From assembly GCA_021793715.1 (NCBI GenBank), contig JAJYSF010000090.1, forward strand, positions 1 to 5,513: a stretch of DNA of 5,513 nt. Direction: 5' to 3'. The notes beneath the pieces are model-generated. The model was not told the DNA's origin, searched no databases, and worked only from the letters and a program-made list of their open reading frames with translations. Numbering within the stretch: the stretch's first letter is position 1; each line of letters opens with the position of its first letter. The DNA comes from Actinomycetes bacterium (GTDB lineage: Bacteria; Actinomycetota; Actinomycetes; Actinomycetales; Microbacteriaceae). This document shows positions 1-5,513 of this stretch, piece by piece. The position numbers and the translations under genes were made by a program.

Positions 1-187
1 CACGGGCGTCGCGCTCGACGATTTCCGCACCGGGCACACGTTCTGCGGATCCGCGCAGGAGATCGTCGACCGCGCAGGGCGGCTCATCGAGCTGGGCGCG
101 AGCCGGATCTACTTCCAGATGATCGATATGACCGACCTCGACCACGTCGCGTTCGTGGGCGAAGAGGTGCTGACTCAGCTGCGCTAG
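1..187 (+). CDS. LLM-class flavin/F420-dependent oxidoreductase, C-terminal fragment
   Basis: Only the last 61 codons lie in the window; the reading frame begins at base 2 and ends at a TAG at 185-187, so the 5' part is missing. The fragment reads through a Gly-Ser-Ala-Gln-Glu-Ile-Val segment, then an Ile-Glu-Leu-Gly-Ala-Ser-Arg-Ile-Tyr segment, and ends in Asp-Leu-Asp-His followed by a Leu-rich helix. In the luciferase-like monooxygenase superfamily the last barrel strand and helix look like this: a Gly-Ser/Thr-Pro-x-x-Val helix start, an E-x-G-x-x-R strand, then a terminal helix. Actinobacterial members are usually F420- or FMN-dependent oxidoreductases with varied substrates. Substrate and cofactor cannot be decided because the cofactor-binding barrel lies outside the window. 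The gene converges on tadA with 9 bp between stop codons. The family call is fairly likely; the exact function is unknown. Confidence 0.66.
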   Translation, partial: TGVALDDFRTGHTFCGSAQEIVDRAGRLIELGASRIYFQMIDMTDLDHVAFVGEEVLTQLR

Positions 188-196
188 GGTGCCTTG

Positions 197-667
197 CTAA
201 ACGTGGTGCCGCCTGGAGCGGAAGAACGTCTCGAGCCTCGATCGCGCATCGGCCTCGAGTACGCCGCCGACCACCTCGGCGCGCACCGGAAGGCGGCGAT
301 CGCGCACGACGTCGTAGAGGGATCCGGCAGCGCCGGCCTTGTCGTCCCATGCACCGAACACCAGGCGCGCGATGTGCGCCTGGAGAAGCGTGCCGGCGCA
401 CATGAGGCACGGCTCGAGCGTGACGACGAGCGTGCAGCCGTCGAGGTTCCAGCTCCCGAGGGTCCGGGCCGCCTCACGCATCGCGACGACTTCCGCGTGG
501 GCGCTCGGGTCGGTCGTCTCCTCGCGGCGGTTGCGACCGGATCCGATGACGGCGCCATCGGGGTCGACGACAACGGCGCCGACCGGCACTTCCCCGGCCG
601 CGCCCGCCTCATCCGCAAGCGCGAGCGCGCGGCGCATGTGGGCGACGAGCTCGGGCGGGGCGTTCAC
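197..667 (-). CDS. tadA: tRNA adenosine(34) deaminase TadA
   Basis: This 156-residue protein is a zinc-dependent deaminase converting adenosine to inosine at the wobble position of tRNA-Arg(ACG) in the cytoplasm, so that one tRNA reads CGU, CGC and CGA. With the GTG start at 667, the active site falls at the same numbers as in Escherichia coli TadA: zinc ligands His57, Cys87 and Cys90, proton-shuttle Glu59, and substrate-pocket Asn46 and Asp108. The motifs are A-H-A-E-V (56-60), P-C-L-M-C (86-90) and F-G-A-W-D-D-K (104-110). A conserved E-V-P-V-G-A-V stretch (26-32) and an F-F-R-S-R-R tail (148-153) support the call. The open frame continues upstream without a stop, so the start rests on homology and a nearby -10 hexamer; an in-frame ATG at 637 (residue 11) would cut into the first conserved helix and is less likely. 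It is divergent from upp. A general cytidine deaminase-like enzyme is the only real alternative. Confidence 0.95.
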   Translation of the reverse strand: MNAPPELVAHMRRALALADEAGAAGEVPVGAVVVDPDGAVIGSGRNRREETTDPSAHAEVVAMREAARTLGSWNLDGCTLVVTLEPCLMCAGTLLQAHIARLVFGAWDDKAGAAGSLYDVVRDRRLPVRAEVVGGVLEADARSRLETFFRSRRHHV

Positions 668-674
668 GTGCCTC

Positions 675-680
675 AGCGTA
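675..680 (-). promoter_or_regulatory. Probable -10 element of tadA
   Basis: Read on the minus strand, this is TACGCT, fitting the actinobacterial TAnnnT -10 pattern. It lies at -13 to -8 from the GTG at 667, so transcription could begin at or one base before the start codon. A weak Shine-Dalgarno alternative, GAGG, sits only three bases before the GTG, which is too close for normal use. I see no good -35 hexamer. Confidence 0.45.
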
Positions 681-715
681 CGCGCGATCCGGAGGAACTT
701 CGCGCCCGCGGCACG

Positions 716-721
716 TACGCT
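716..721 (+). promoter_or_regulatory. Probable -10 element of upp, leaderless start
   Basis: TACGCT occupies exactly -12 to -7 relative to the A of the ATG at 728, matching TAnnnT with T at -12, A at -11 and T at -7. This would place the transcription start on the start codon. The only purine-rich candidate ribosome site, GGAGGA at 691-696, is more than 30 bases upstream, too far to serve this ATG. No TTGAC-like -35 box is visible at 17-18 bp spacing. Confidence 0.55.
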
Positions 722-727
722 GATCAC

Positions 728-1363
728 ATGCGCGTGCACATTGCCGACCATCCGCTGATCACTCACAAGCTGACCGTCCTTCGCGACGCGACGACTCCCT
801 CGCCGATGTTCCGTCAGCTCACGGAGGAGCTGATGACGCTGCTCGCCTACGAGGCCACGCGCGGCGTGCGCGTCGAGGAGTGCGAGGTCACCACGCCCGT
901 CACGACGACGAAGGGCGTGAAGATCGCCGACCCGAAGCCGCTGGTTGTGCCGATCCTGCGCGCCGGGCTCGGCATGCTCGAGGGCATGACGAAGCTCATC
1001 CCGACGGCGGAGGTCGGGTTCCTCGGCCTGGTCCGTGATGAGGAGACGCTCAAGCCGACGACGTACGCGGAAAGGCTGCCTGACGACCTGGCGGGGCGGC
1101 AGTGCTTCGCGCTCGACCCCATGCTCGCGACCGGTGGCTCCCTCGCGGCCGCGATCACCTACCTCTTCGACCGCGGCGCGACGGAGGTCACCGCGGTGTG
1201 TCTGCTCGGTACGCCGGAGGGCGTGCATGCCATCGAGGGTCTCGTGGGGGACCGCGACGTGACGCTCGTGCTCGGTGCGCTCGACGAGCGCCTCGACCAA
1301 AAGGGCTTCATCGTTCCCGGGCTCGGCGACGCCGGAGACCGCCTCTACGGCACGACGGTGTAG
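728..1363 (+). CDS. upp: Uracil phosphoribosyltransferase
   Basis: This 211-residue cytosolic enzyme of pyrimidine salvage makes UMP and pyrophosphate from uracil and PRPP; the length is normal for bacterial Upp. The PRPP-binding loop is clear at residues 130-138 (D-P-M-L-A-T-G-G-S), and the uracil-binding C-terminal segment is at 193-209, with [13 protein letters not shown] at 193-205. The N-terminal D-H-P-L-I-x-H-K-L motif (7-15), the T-R-G-V segment (44-47) and P-I-L-R-A-G-L-G-M (75-83) are all family hallmarks. The ATG at 728 is chosen because it gives the standard N-terminus and lies at the expected distance from a -10 hexamer. The open frame extends far upstream, but that part is the antisense shadow of tadA. 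The gene is divergent from tadA and its last 19 bp overlap the 3' end of the nuclease-helicase gene. It appears intact. Confidence 0.97.
   Translation: MRVHIADHPLITHKLTVLRDATTPSPMFRQLTEELMTLLAYEATRGVRVEECEVTTPVTTTKGVKIADPKPLVVPILRAGLGMLEGMTKLIPTAEVGFLGLVRDEETLKPTTYAERLPDDLAGRQCFALDPMLATGGSLAAAITYLFDRGATEVTAVCLLGTPEGVHAIEGLVGDRDVTLVLGALDERLDQKGFIVPGLGDAGDRLYGTTV
1345..1363. other. 19-bp tail-to-tail overlap of upp and the nuclease-helicase gene
   Basis: The minus-strand stop (CTA on the plus strand, 1345-1347) lies inside the end of upp, and the upp stop (TAG, 1361-1363) lies inside the end of the nuclease-helicase gene. Each gene therefore encodes its last five or six codons on the complement of the other. 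Both reading frames keep family-typical C-termini up to this point. No hairpin followed by a T-tract separates them, so each transcript probably extends into the antisense of its neighbour. Confidence 0.9.
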
Positions 1364-4300
1364 CCGCCGCGCGCACGGGTCAGCCGCACGAACGCGCTGA
1401 GCCGTGCGACCGCGTCGCCTCGGTGGGGCAGATCGTCGATGAGCCCTGGACTGAACACGAGATACGCCGCGACCTTTGCGCGGCTGATGCCGACGTTGAG
1501 GCGGTTCTCGAGCAGGAGGAACTCCGGACCGCGCGGCGCGTCCCGTCCGGAGGACGCCGCGAGGGTGAGGATCGCGATGGCGGCTTCCTGCCCCTGGAAT
1601 CGGTCGACGGTGCCGACGCGCACGTCGGCGAACCCGGCCTCGATGAGCGCCTGTTCAACGAGTCTCTGCTGAGCGTTGTAGGGAGCGACGACGATCACGT
1701 CGGCTGGCGTCAGCGGTCGCGCCGGACGTGCCGTCACCCCCTGTGCCCCGTCGATCGAGATGTCGACGTAGTCGCGGCCGACGACGTCGCGCACGATCCG
1801 GACGACCTCTTCCGCCTCTTCGGCGGACTCGGTCGCGTTCCCACGGTGCACCATGGGGACCGGGTGCACGCCCGGCTCGATGCCGGCCACGGAGCGATGT
1901 TCGGTTCCGGGTCGAGCCCGCAGCTTGCCGCCGTAGGACAGCGCCGACACCGCCTGCGCGACATTCGGATGCAACCGCCAGGTCTGCGCGAGGAACGCGC
2001 CGTGACCGCTCGGCAGGACAGCGGCGCCGCCCATCAGCCACCCCAGCGCCGAGGTGTCGACGGGCGCCGGATGCGTGCCCTGGCTGACCTGGGGCAGCTG
2101 CTGCGGGTCACCGAGTAGCAGCAGTCGCCTCGTCGACTGCGCGACGGCGATCGTCGAGGCGAGTGAGAACTGCCCGGCCTCGTCGACGACGAGCAGGTCG
2201 AGGCTGTGGCGCGCGACGCGCCCCGGGTGTGCGAGATCCCAGGCCGTGCCGCCGATCACGACACCATCGGAAGCCGACCGTTGGAAGGCGGCGAGCTGGG
2301 TCTTGGGCACCGCAGTGAAACGCACCTCACGAGTGTCGTCCTTCAGCGCCTTGCCGACCCGCTCGGGTCGGACGCCGGCGGCAACGACGCGGTCGAGCAG
2401 GTTCTCCACCACCGCGTGCGACTGTGCGACGACCCCGACACGCCATCCGTGTTCGTTCACGAGGCGCGCGATGACGTGCGACCCGACGTACGTCTTGCCG
2501 GTGCCGGGCGGCCCCTGCACGGCGAGGTAGGTGGGCACGCTGAGAAGCGACCGCACGATCGCGTCGATCTCCCCTCCGGGTGCCGGGTCGACGATGACCC
2601 CCGAATGGTGATCAGCCCGCACACGACGCAGGATGTCGGTCGCGGAATCGACGGGGAAGGAGTTCCCCGCGTCGAGGAGCCGGTCGGCCCACTCGTCGAT
2701 CGCCTGCTGCTGCGCACCGGCCGCGGGCGGCGACGGGGGCGTCAGCGCGATCGGGAGGTCGTTCCACGTCTCGCCGTCGATCGCAAACTCCTCGACGATC
2801 GCGCCGTCCTCGAGTTCCTCGACGACGGTGACCTGGCGCGGCACGTGGATCCACCGATTCGACGGGGTCGCGGGGAACGGCGCGGGCGCCGCGTACAGCG
2901 CGAACGGGCGCGACCCGGCCGCCAGCCGGGTGCCAGGTCCCGGCGCGCCGCGCAGCTCGACGCGGCGGCGGTCAGAGCGGGCGCCGTCGGGGCGGTGCCA
3001 GTCTTCACGGACGGCGCTGCGCGGCCCGTCCGTCACGATCACATCGCGCGTCTCCGCCCAGAGGGAGGCGGGTTCGCGCAAGCGCGAGAAGTGCGCTTGC
3101 CAGAACGCCTTCGCCTCGCGTGGGTAGTAGTCGATCGCGGCAGCGGCCAGGCGCAGTGCGGCTTCGTCATCGGTCACCGGATCCGTGGGGTCGGAGGCCG
3201 CGCGCAACGCGTCGGCCCGCGCGACGAGGGCGGTCGCCCGGGCTGAGGGCGCGTAGGTGTCGTGGCTCTCGTCGTCGGGCCGCGCGGGCGTCGCCCCCGC
3301 CTCGCGCGCCCGCTCGACCAGCCAGTCGCGCAGACGCCGGGTCGACACGCAGTCGTACCGGTTGTAGTCGGCGAGGTCGTCGAGGATCCGCTGACCGGCA
3401 TCGTGCTGCCCCGCGGCGATCAGACCGCGCGCCTCGACGTACTGGACGATGGAGTCATCGCCCTTCTGGACGTCCTGCGTCCGCACGTCGGCGCCCATGT
3501 AGAGCGGTTCGAGCTTCTTGATCGAGTATGAGCGCGATCCGACGCGGAGCGCGTTCTTCACGATCGGGTACAGATCGACGAACAGCTCGTCGCGCAGCAT
3601 GCGGTCGACATCGGCCTCTCGCACGCCGTGACGCGCCGCCATCGCCGCCAGGTGGGTCGGCTCGTAGGGCGCGTAGTGGTAGATGTGCATGCCCGGATGC
3701 GCCCGGCGCTGCGCGGCCACCAGGTCGCAGAAGCGCTCGAGCGCGCGGCGCTCGGCGTCGAGGTCGTGCGCCCACAGGGCGGTGTACTGCTCGCGCACGT
3801 CGACCCACCCGAACAGGTAGTCGAGACCCCACAGGACGGCGCCGCCGTGCGTCGATTCGCTGTGGAGCGGATCGCCTTCGAAGTCGAAGAAGATGTCGCC
3901 CTCGTCGGGGCGCGGCATCGCACCGAAGCCCATCGGATCCACGACCTCGTAGAGCGGCGCGTCGCTCCCATCGCGCTCCGTGGCGAGCTGCAGTCGGGCC
4001 TGCGTGCGCAATCGCGCGAACGTCTCGGCGTTCATGCGATCGGGACCCTGCTCTGCCGCGGCGAGCGCGTCGATCGTCATGATGCCGGCTGAGCGCAGTC
4101 GCTCCCGCTGCGTGGGGCGCATGCTCGCGACGAGCAGTACGTCGCGGTGCACGTGCACCTGCTCGTCGCACGTCGCGCAGCGGCCGCAGGCGCGCACCTG
4201 GAGGGGCCCGCGCTCATCGCCCCAGGAGACGGGCTCGGCGCCGGCGCCCGCGTCGAGCTGACGGTCGGCGACGAGCGCGCGGAGGCGATCGCGACGCACC

Positions 4301-4875
4301 TCGAACAGCGGCAGCAGGTCGCCCGTGGCGTGCGTCGAGGTCGACCCGTCGCCCAGGAGGAGGTCGACCTCGCCTGCGCGGGGCACGCCTTGTGCGTCGA
4401 GCTGATCGACGTATGCCGCCAGCTGCATGAGCGCGGTCGACCGCGCCGTGCGCGCGAGCTTCGTGTCCTGCACACGCCACCGGCCCTCGGCATCGCGCAC
4501 GAGGAAGTCGGCGAAGCCGACGAAATCATCGGCGGCGAACGCCGCTTGGAAGACGACGCGAGCGCCCGGATCCGCAAATGCGCGCCGCGTGCGCTCTGTC
4601 GCCTCGGCGAGCGCGCCGGCGTCGGCCGACGATACGCGCTCGATCTCGATGACCGCGTCGCCATGCGCCGCACGATAGGCGGCGAGGGTGCGCGCCTCGT
4701 GTTCGTCACCCAGCGCGGCGGCCCGCGTCAGCATGGCGTCGGCGGGATCGTCGACGGGGGCGCAGCGACCGAGCCTCGCGTCGATCGCCCGCAGCCACGC
4801 GAACTCGCATTCGGCCGCAGCTTTGAGGTCGCTGGCGCTCCAGATCAGCCGGGCGTCGTCACGGAGGATTCGCAT
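1345..4875 (-). CDS. TM0106-family RecB-like nuclease fused to SF1 helicase
   Basis: This 1176-residue protein has three enzymatic modules. Residues 10-240 form a RecB/Cas4-like PD-(D/E)XK nuclease: His59, Asp123 (G-F-A-D-F-L), Asp137-Thr-Lys139 and a Q-x3-Y motif (Gln151, Tyr155). Cys23 plus Cys230, Cys233 and Cys236 could hold a 4Fe-4S cluster as in AddB, Dna2 and Cas4. A helix-hairpin-helix-like stretch (about 245-275) follows. Residues 325-520 resemble RNase_H_2/YprB DEDD exonucleases: Asp331 and Glu333 (F-F-D-F-E-G-D), Glu405 in Y-A-P-Y-E where an Asp is usual, and Asp508 in Y-N-R-Y-D-C. After a variable linker, residues 780-1140 form an Upf1/Dna2-like SF1 helicase: Walker A 788-795 (G-P-P-G-T-G-K-T), D-E-A-G-Q 898-902, G-D-P-Q-Q-L 922-927, Arg967 in motif [13 protein letters not shown] 1087-1097 and [11 protein letters not shown] 1124-1134. 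The ATG is the first possible start: an in-frame TGA lies two codons upstream. A nucleic-acid-processing role in repair or recombination is inferred; the family's function is not established. Confidence 0.92.
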   Translation of the reverse strand: MRILRDDARLIWSASDLKAAAECEFAWLRAIDARLGRCAPVDDPADAMLTRAAALGDEHEARTLAAYRAAHGDAVIEIERVSSADAGALAEATERTRRAFADPGARVVFQAAFAADDFVGFADFLVRDAEGRWRVQDTKLARTARSTALMQLAAYVDQLDAQGVPRAGEVDLLLGDGSTSTHATGDLLPLFEVRRDRLRALVADRQLDAGAGAEPVSWGDERGPLQVRACGRCATCDEQVHVHRDVLLVASMRPTQRERLRSAGIMTIDALAAAEQGPDRMNAETFARLRTQARLQLATERDGSDAPLYEVVDPMGFGAMPRPDEGDIFFDFEGDPLHSESTHGGAVLWGLDYLFGWVDVREQYTALWAHDLDAERRALERFCDLVAAQRRAHPGMHIYHYAPYEPTHLAAMAARHGVREADVDRMLRDELFVDLYPIVKNALRVGSRSYSIKKLEPLYMGADVRTQDVQKGDDSIVQYVEARGLIAAGQHDAGQRILDDLADYNRYDCVSTRRLRDWLVERAREAGATPARPDDESHDTYAPSARATALVARADALRAASDPTDPVTDDEAALRLAAAAIDYYPREAKAFWQAHFSRLREPASLWAETRDVIVTDGPRSAVREDWHRPDGARSDRRRVELRGAPGPGTRLAAGSRPFALYAAPAPFPATPSNRWIHVPRQVTVVEELEDGAIVEEFAIDGETWNDLPIALTPPSPPAAGAQQQAIDEWADRLLDAGNSFPVDSATDILRRVRADHHSGVIVDPAPGGEIDAIVRSLLSVPTYLAVQGPPGTGKTYVGSHVIARLVNEHGWRVGVVAQSHAVVENLLDRVVAAGVRPERVGKALKDDTREVRFTAVPKTQLAAFQRSASDGVVIGGTAWDLAHPGRVARHSLDLLVVDEAGQFSLASTIAVAQSTRRLLLLGDPQQLPQVSQGTHPAPVDTSALGWLMGGAAVLPSGHGAFLAQTWRLHPNVAQAVSALSYGGKLRARPGTEHRSVAGIEPGVHPVPMVHRGNATESAEEAEEVVRIVRDVVGRDYVDISIDGAQGVTARPARPLTPADVIVVAPYNAQQRLVEQALIEAGFADVRVGTVDRFQGQEAAIAILTLAASSGRDAPRGPEFLLLENRLNVGISRAKVAAYLVFSPGLIDDLPHRGDAVARLSAFVRLTRARGGYTVVP

Positions 4876-4881
4876 GCGTCA

Positions 4882-4887
4882 ACGGTA
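4882..4887 (-). promoter_or_regulatory. Probable -10 element of the nuclease-helicase gene, leaderless start
   Basis: On the minus strand this reads TACCGT at exactly -12 to -7 from the ATG at 4875, fitting TAnnnT for a transcript starting on the start codon. A strong Shine-Dalgarno-like GGAGG exists at 4895-4899 (minus strand), but it is 19 bases from the ATG. An in-frame TGA (complement of 4879-4881) rules out any start nearer to it. No clear -35 box is visible. Confidence 0.5.
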
Positions 4888-4950
4888 GTTCCCACCTCCG
4901 ACATCGCGAGCGGAGTTCTCGCCGATGCGCGACGCCGCGAAGGCAGGCGT

Positions 4951-4958
4951 GGAAGACT
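4951..4958 (+). promoter_or_regulatory. Ribosome-binding site or degenerate -10 before nadE
   Basis: GGAAG at 4951-4955 stands nine bases before the GTG at 4965 and could serve as a Shine-Dalgarno site. The overlapping AAGACT at 4953-4958 lies at -12 to -7 and matches TAnnnT except for the first base, so a leaderless start is also possible. Either reading supports the GTG at 4965 over the in-frame ATG at 4983, which has no such signal. Confidence 0.4.
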
Positions 4959-4964
4959 GGCGGC

Positions 4965-5513
4965 GTGACGGACTTCGACTTCATGAGCGCCTACGGCCAC
5001 GGCTTCGCTCGCGTCGCGGCATGCCACGTGCCAATCGCGATCGCGGACCCCACCGCGAACGCCGACGCCGCGATCGACACCGCCCGCCGACTGCATGACG
5101 ACGCGGTGGCCGTCGCCGTCTTCCCCGAGCTGAGTCTGACCGGCTACTCCGCAGACGACCTCGTCCTGCAGGACGTCGTCCTCGACGACGCGCGAACCGG
5201 CATCGAGCGGATCCGTGCGGCCTCCGCCGACCTGATGCCGCTCCTTCTCGTGGGCGCGCCTCTCGCACGCGGCGCGCGCGTGTTCAACTGCGCGGTCGCG
5301 ATCCACCGCGGACGGATCCTCGGCGTCGTCCCGAAGTCGTATCTGCCCACGTACCGGGAGTTCTACGAGCGGCGCTGGTTCGCGGCAGGCGACGACCAGC
5401 GCGGCACGATCCGCCTCGGCGACGACGACGTTCCGTTCGGCCCTGACCTCCTCTTCGACGCCGCCGACGTGCCCGGCCTCGTCGTGCACGCGGAGATCTG
5501 CGAGGACCTGTGG
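4965..5513 (+). CDS. nadE: Glutamine-dependent NAD+ synthase, N-terminal glutaminase part
   Basis: The first 183 residues of a two-domain enzyme are present and the gene runs off the right edge. The full protein makes NAD+ from nicotinic acid adenine dinucleotide and ATP, using ammonia released from glutamine. The visible part is the nitrilase-fold glutaminase domain with all three catalytic residues: Glu55 in V-F-P-E-L, Lys124 in V-V-P-K-S-Y-L-P-T-Y, and nucleophile Cys179 in E-I-C-E-D. These lie three positions beyond the E52/K121/C176 triad of the Mycobacterium tuberculosis enzyme, as the three extra N-terminal residues predict. The R-E-F-Y-E-R-R (131-137) and R-G-T-I-R (146-150) segments also match the mycobacterial type. 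The NAD synthetase domain must lie beyond the window. GTG is preferred as start; ATG at 4983 (residue 7) is a weaker alternative. The gene is divergent from the nuclease-helicase across an 89-bp gap. Confidence 0.94.
   Translation, partial: MTDFDFMSAYGHGFARVAACHVPIAIADPTANADAAIDTARRLHDDAVAVAVFPELSLTGYSADDLVLQDVVLDDARTGIERIRAASADLMPLLLVGAPLARGARVFNCAVAIHRGRILGVVPKSYLPTYREFYERRWFAAGDDQRGTIRLGDDDVPFGPDLLFDAADVPGLVVHAEICEDLW

Larger units (their letters stand above)
673..723. repeat. 10-bp perfect inverted repeat in the tadA/upp promoter region
   Basis: TCAGCGTACG (673-682) and CGTACGCTGA (714-723) are perfect inverted copies separated by 31 bases. Each arm contains the -10 hexamer of one of the two divergent genes, so the symmetry may just reflect two matching promoters, although it extends four bases beyond the hexamers. 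It could alternatively be a paired operator. The arms are too far apart to be a typical single-repressor palindrome. Confidence 0.5.

Noticed and set aside
230..259. Imperfect hairpin with two CTCGAG arms downstream of the oxidoreductase stop
   Set aside because: The stems are only 6 and 4 bp, split by an internal loop, with no T-tract after them, and the sequence encodes the conserved C-terminus of TadA. It is not a convincing terminator.
194..727. Upstream in-frame extension of upp that would give a 389-residue protein
   Set aside because: The extension is the antisense of tadA in GC-rich DNA with few stops. It has no family resemblance, and Upp proteins begin at the motif found just after the ATG at 728.
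668..1300. Upstream in-frame extension of tadA that would give a 367-residue protein
   Set aside because: The extra part is the antisense of upp, with arginine-rich, low-complexity content. With the GTG at 667 the catalytic residue numbers equal those of E. coli TadA.
1384..1410. CGCACG/CGTGCG inverted repeat just after the upp stop, possible terminator
   Set aside because: A 6-bp stem with a 12-base loop and no T-tract, lying in conserved coding sequence of the opposite gene; expected by chance in such GC-rich DNA.
2206..3246. Long plus-strand open frame of 346 codons inside the nuclease-helicase gene
   Set aside because: It is antisense to a gene with clear conserved domains, is rich in Arg, Gly and Asp without recognisable motifs, and has the character of a GC-rich shadow frame. 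The same applies to the other long opposite-strand frames between 1345 and 4875.
1345..4875. Interpretation of the nuclease-helicase as an anti-phage defence gene
   Set aside because: Nuclease-helicase fusions occur in defence systems, but the neighbours here are metabolic and tRNA-editing genes, there are no mobile elements or partner genes, and base composition does not differ from the flanks.

Overview
This is a GC-rich stretch of chromosome with almost no non-coding DNA. It most likely comes from an actinobacterium, and the protein flavour (a mycobacterial-type glutamine-dependent NAD synthase and an LLM-class F420/flavin oxidoreductase tail) suggests Micrococcales, possibly a Microbacterium-like genus. 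The genus is inferred from protein character only. I see no phage genes, transposases, CRISPR arrays, tRNA or rRNA genes, or shifts in base composition.

Layout from left to right: (1) the last 61 codons of a plus-strand LLM-class flavin/F420-dependent oxidoreductase; (2) tadA, the tRNA adenosine-34 deaminase, on the minus strand, converging on gene 1 with 9 bp between their stop codons; (3) a 60-bp divergent promoter region; (4) upp, uracil phosphoribosyltransferase, on the plus strand; (5) a 1176-residue minus-strand protein of the TM0106 RecB-like family. It joins a PD-(D/E)XK nuclease, a DEDD-type exonuclease-like domain and a superfamily-1 helicase, and its 3' end overlaps upp by 19 bp; (6) an 89-bp divergent intergenic region; (7) the first 183 codons of nadE, glutamine-dependent NAD+ synthase, running off the right edge.

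The genes alternate in strand and do not form an operon. Three are housekeeping functions: wobble-base editing, uracil salvage and NAD synthesis. The nuclease-helicase is the most interesting element. Its enzymatic parts look intact, four cysteines are placed as in Fe-S nucleases of the Dna2/AddB kind, and the biological role of the family is, to my knowledge, not established. Nothing nearby marks it as part of a defence island.

The start sites are the second point of interest. upp and the nuclease-helicase each carry a TAnnnT -10 hexamer at exactly -12 to -7 from the start codon, and tadA has one a base further away. None of these three has a convincing, well-placed Shine-Dalgarno sequence, which points to leaderless transcripts. 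No gene-free stretch exceeds 100 bp, and I found no convincing rho-independent terminator.
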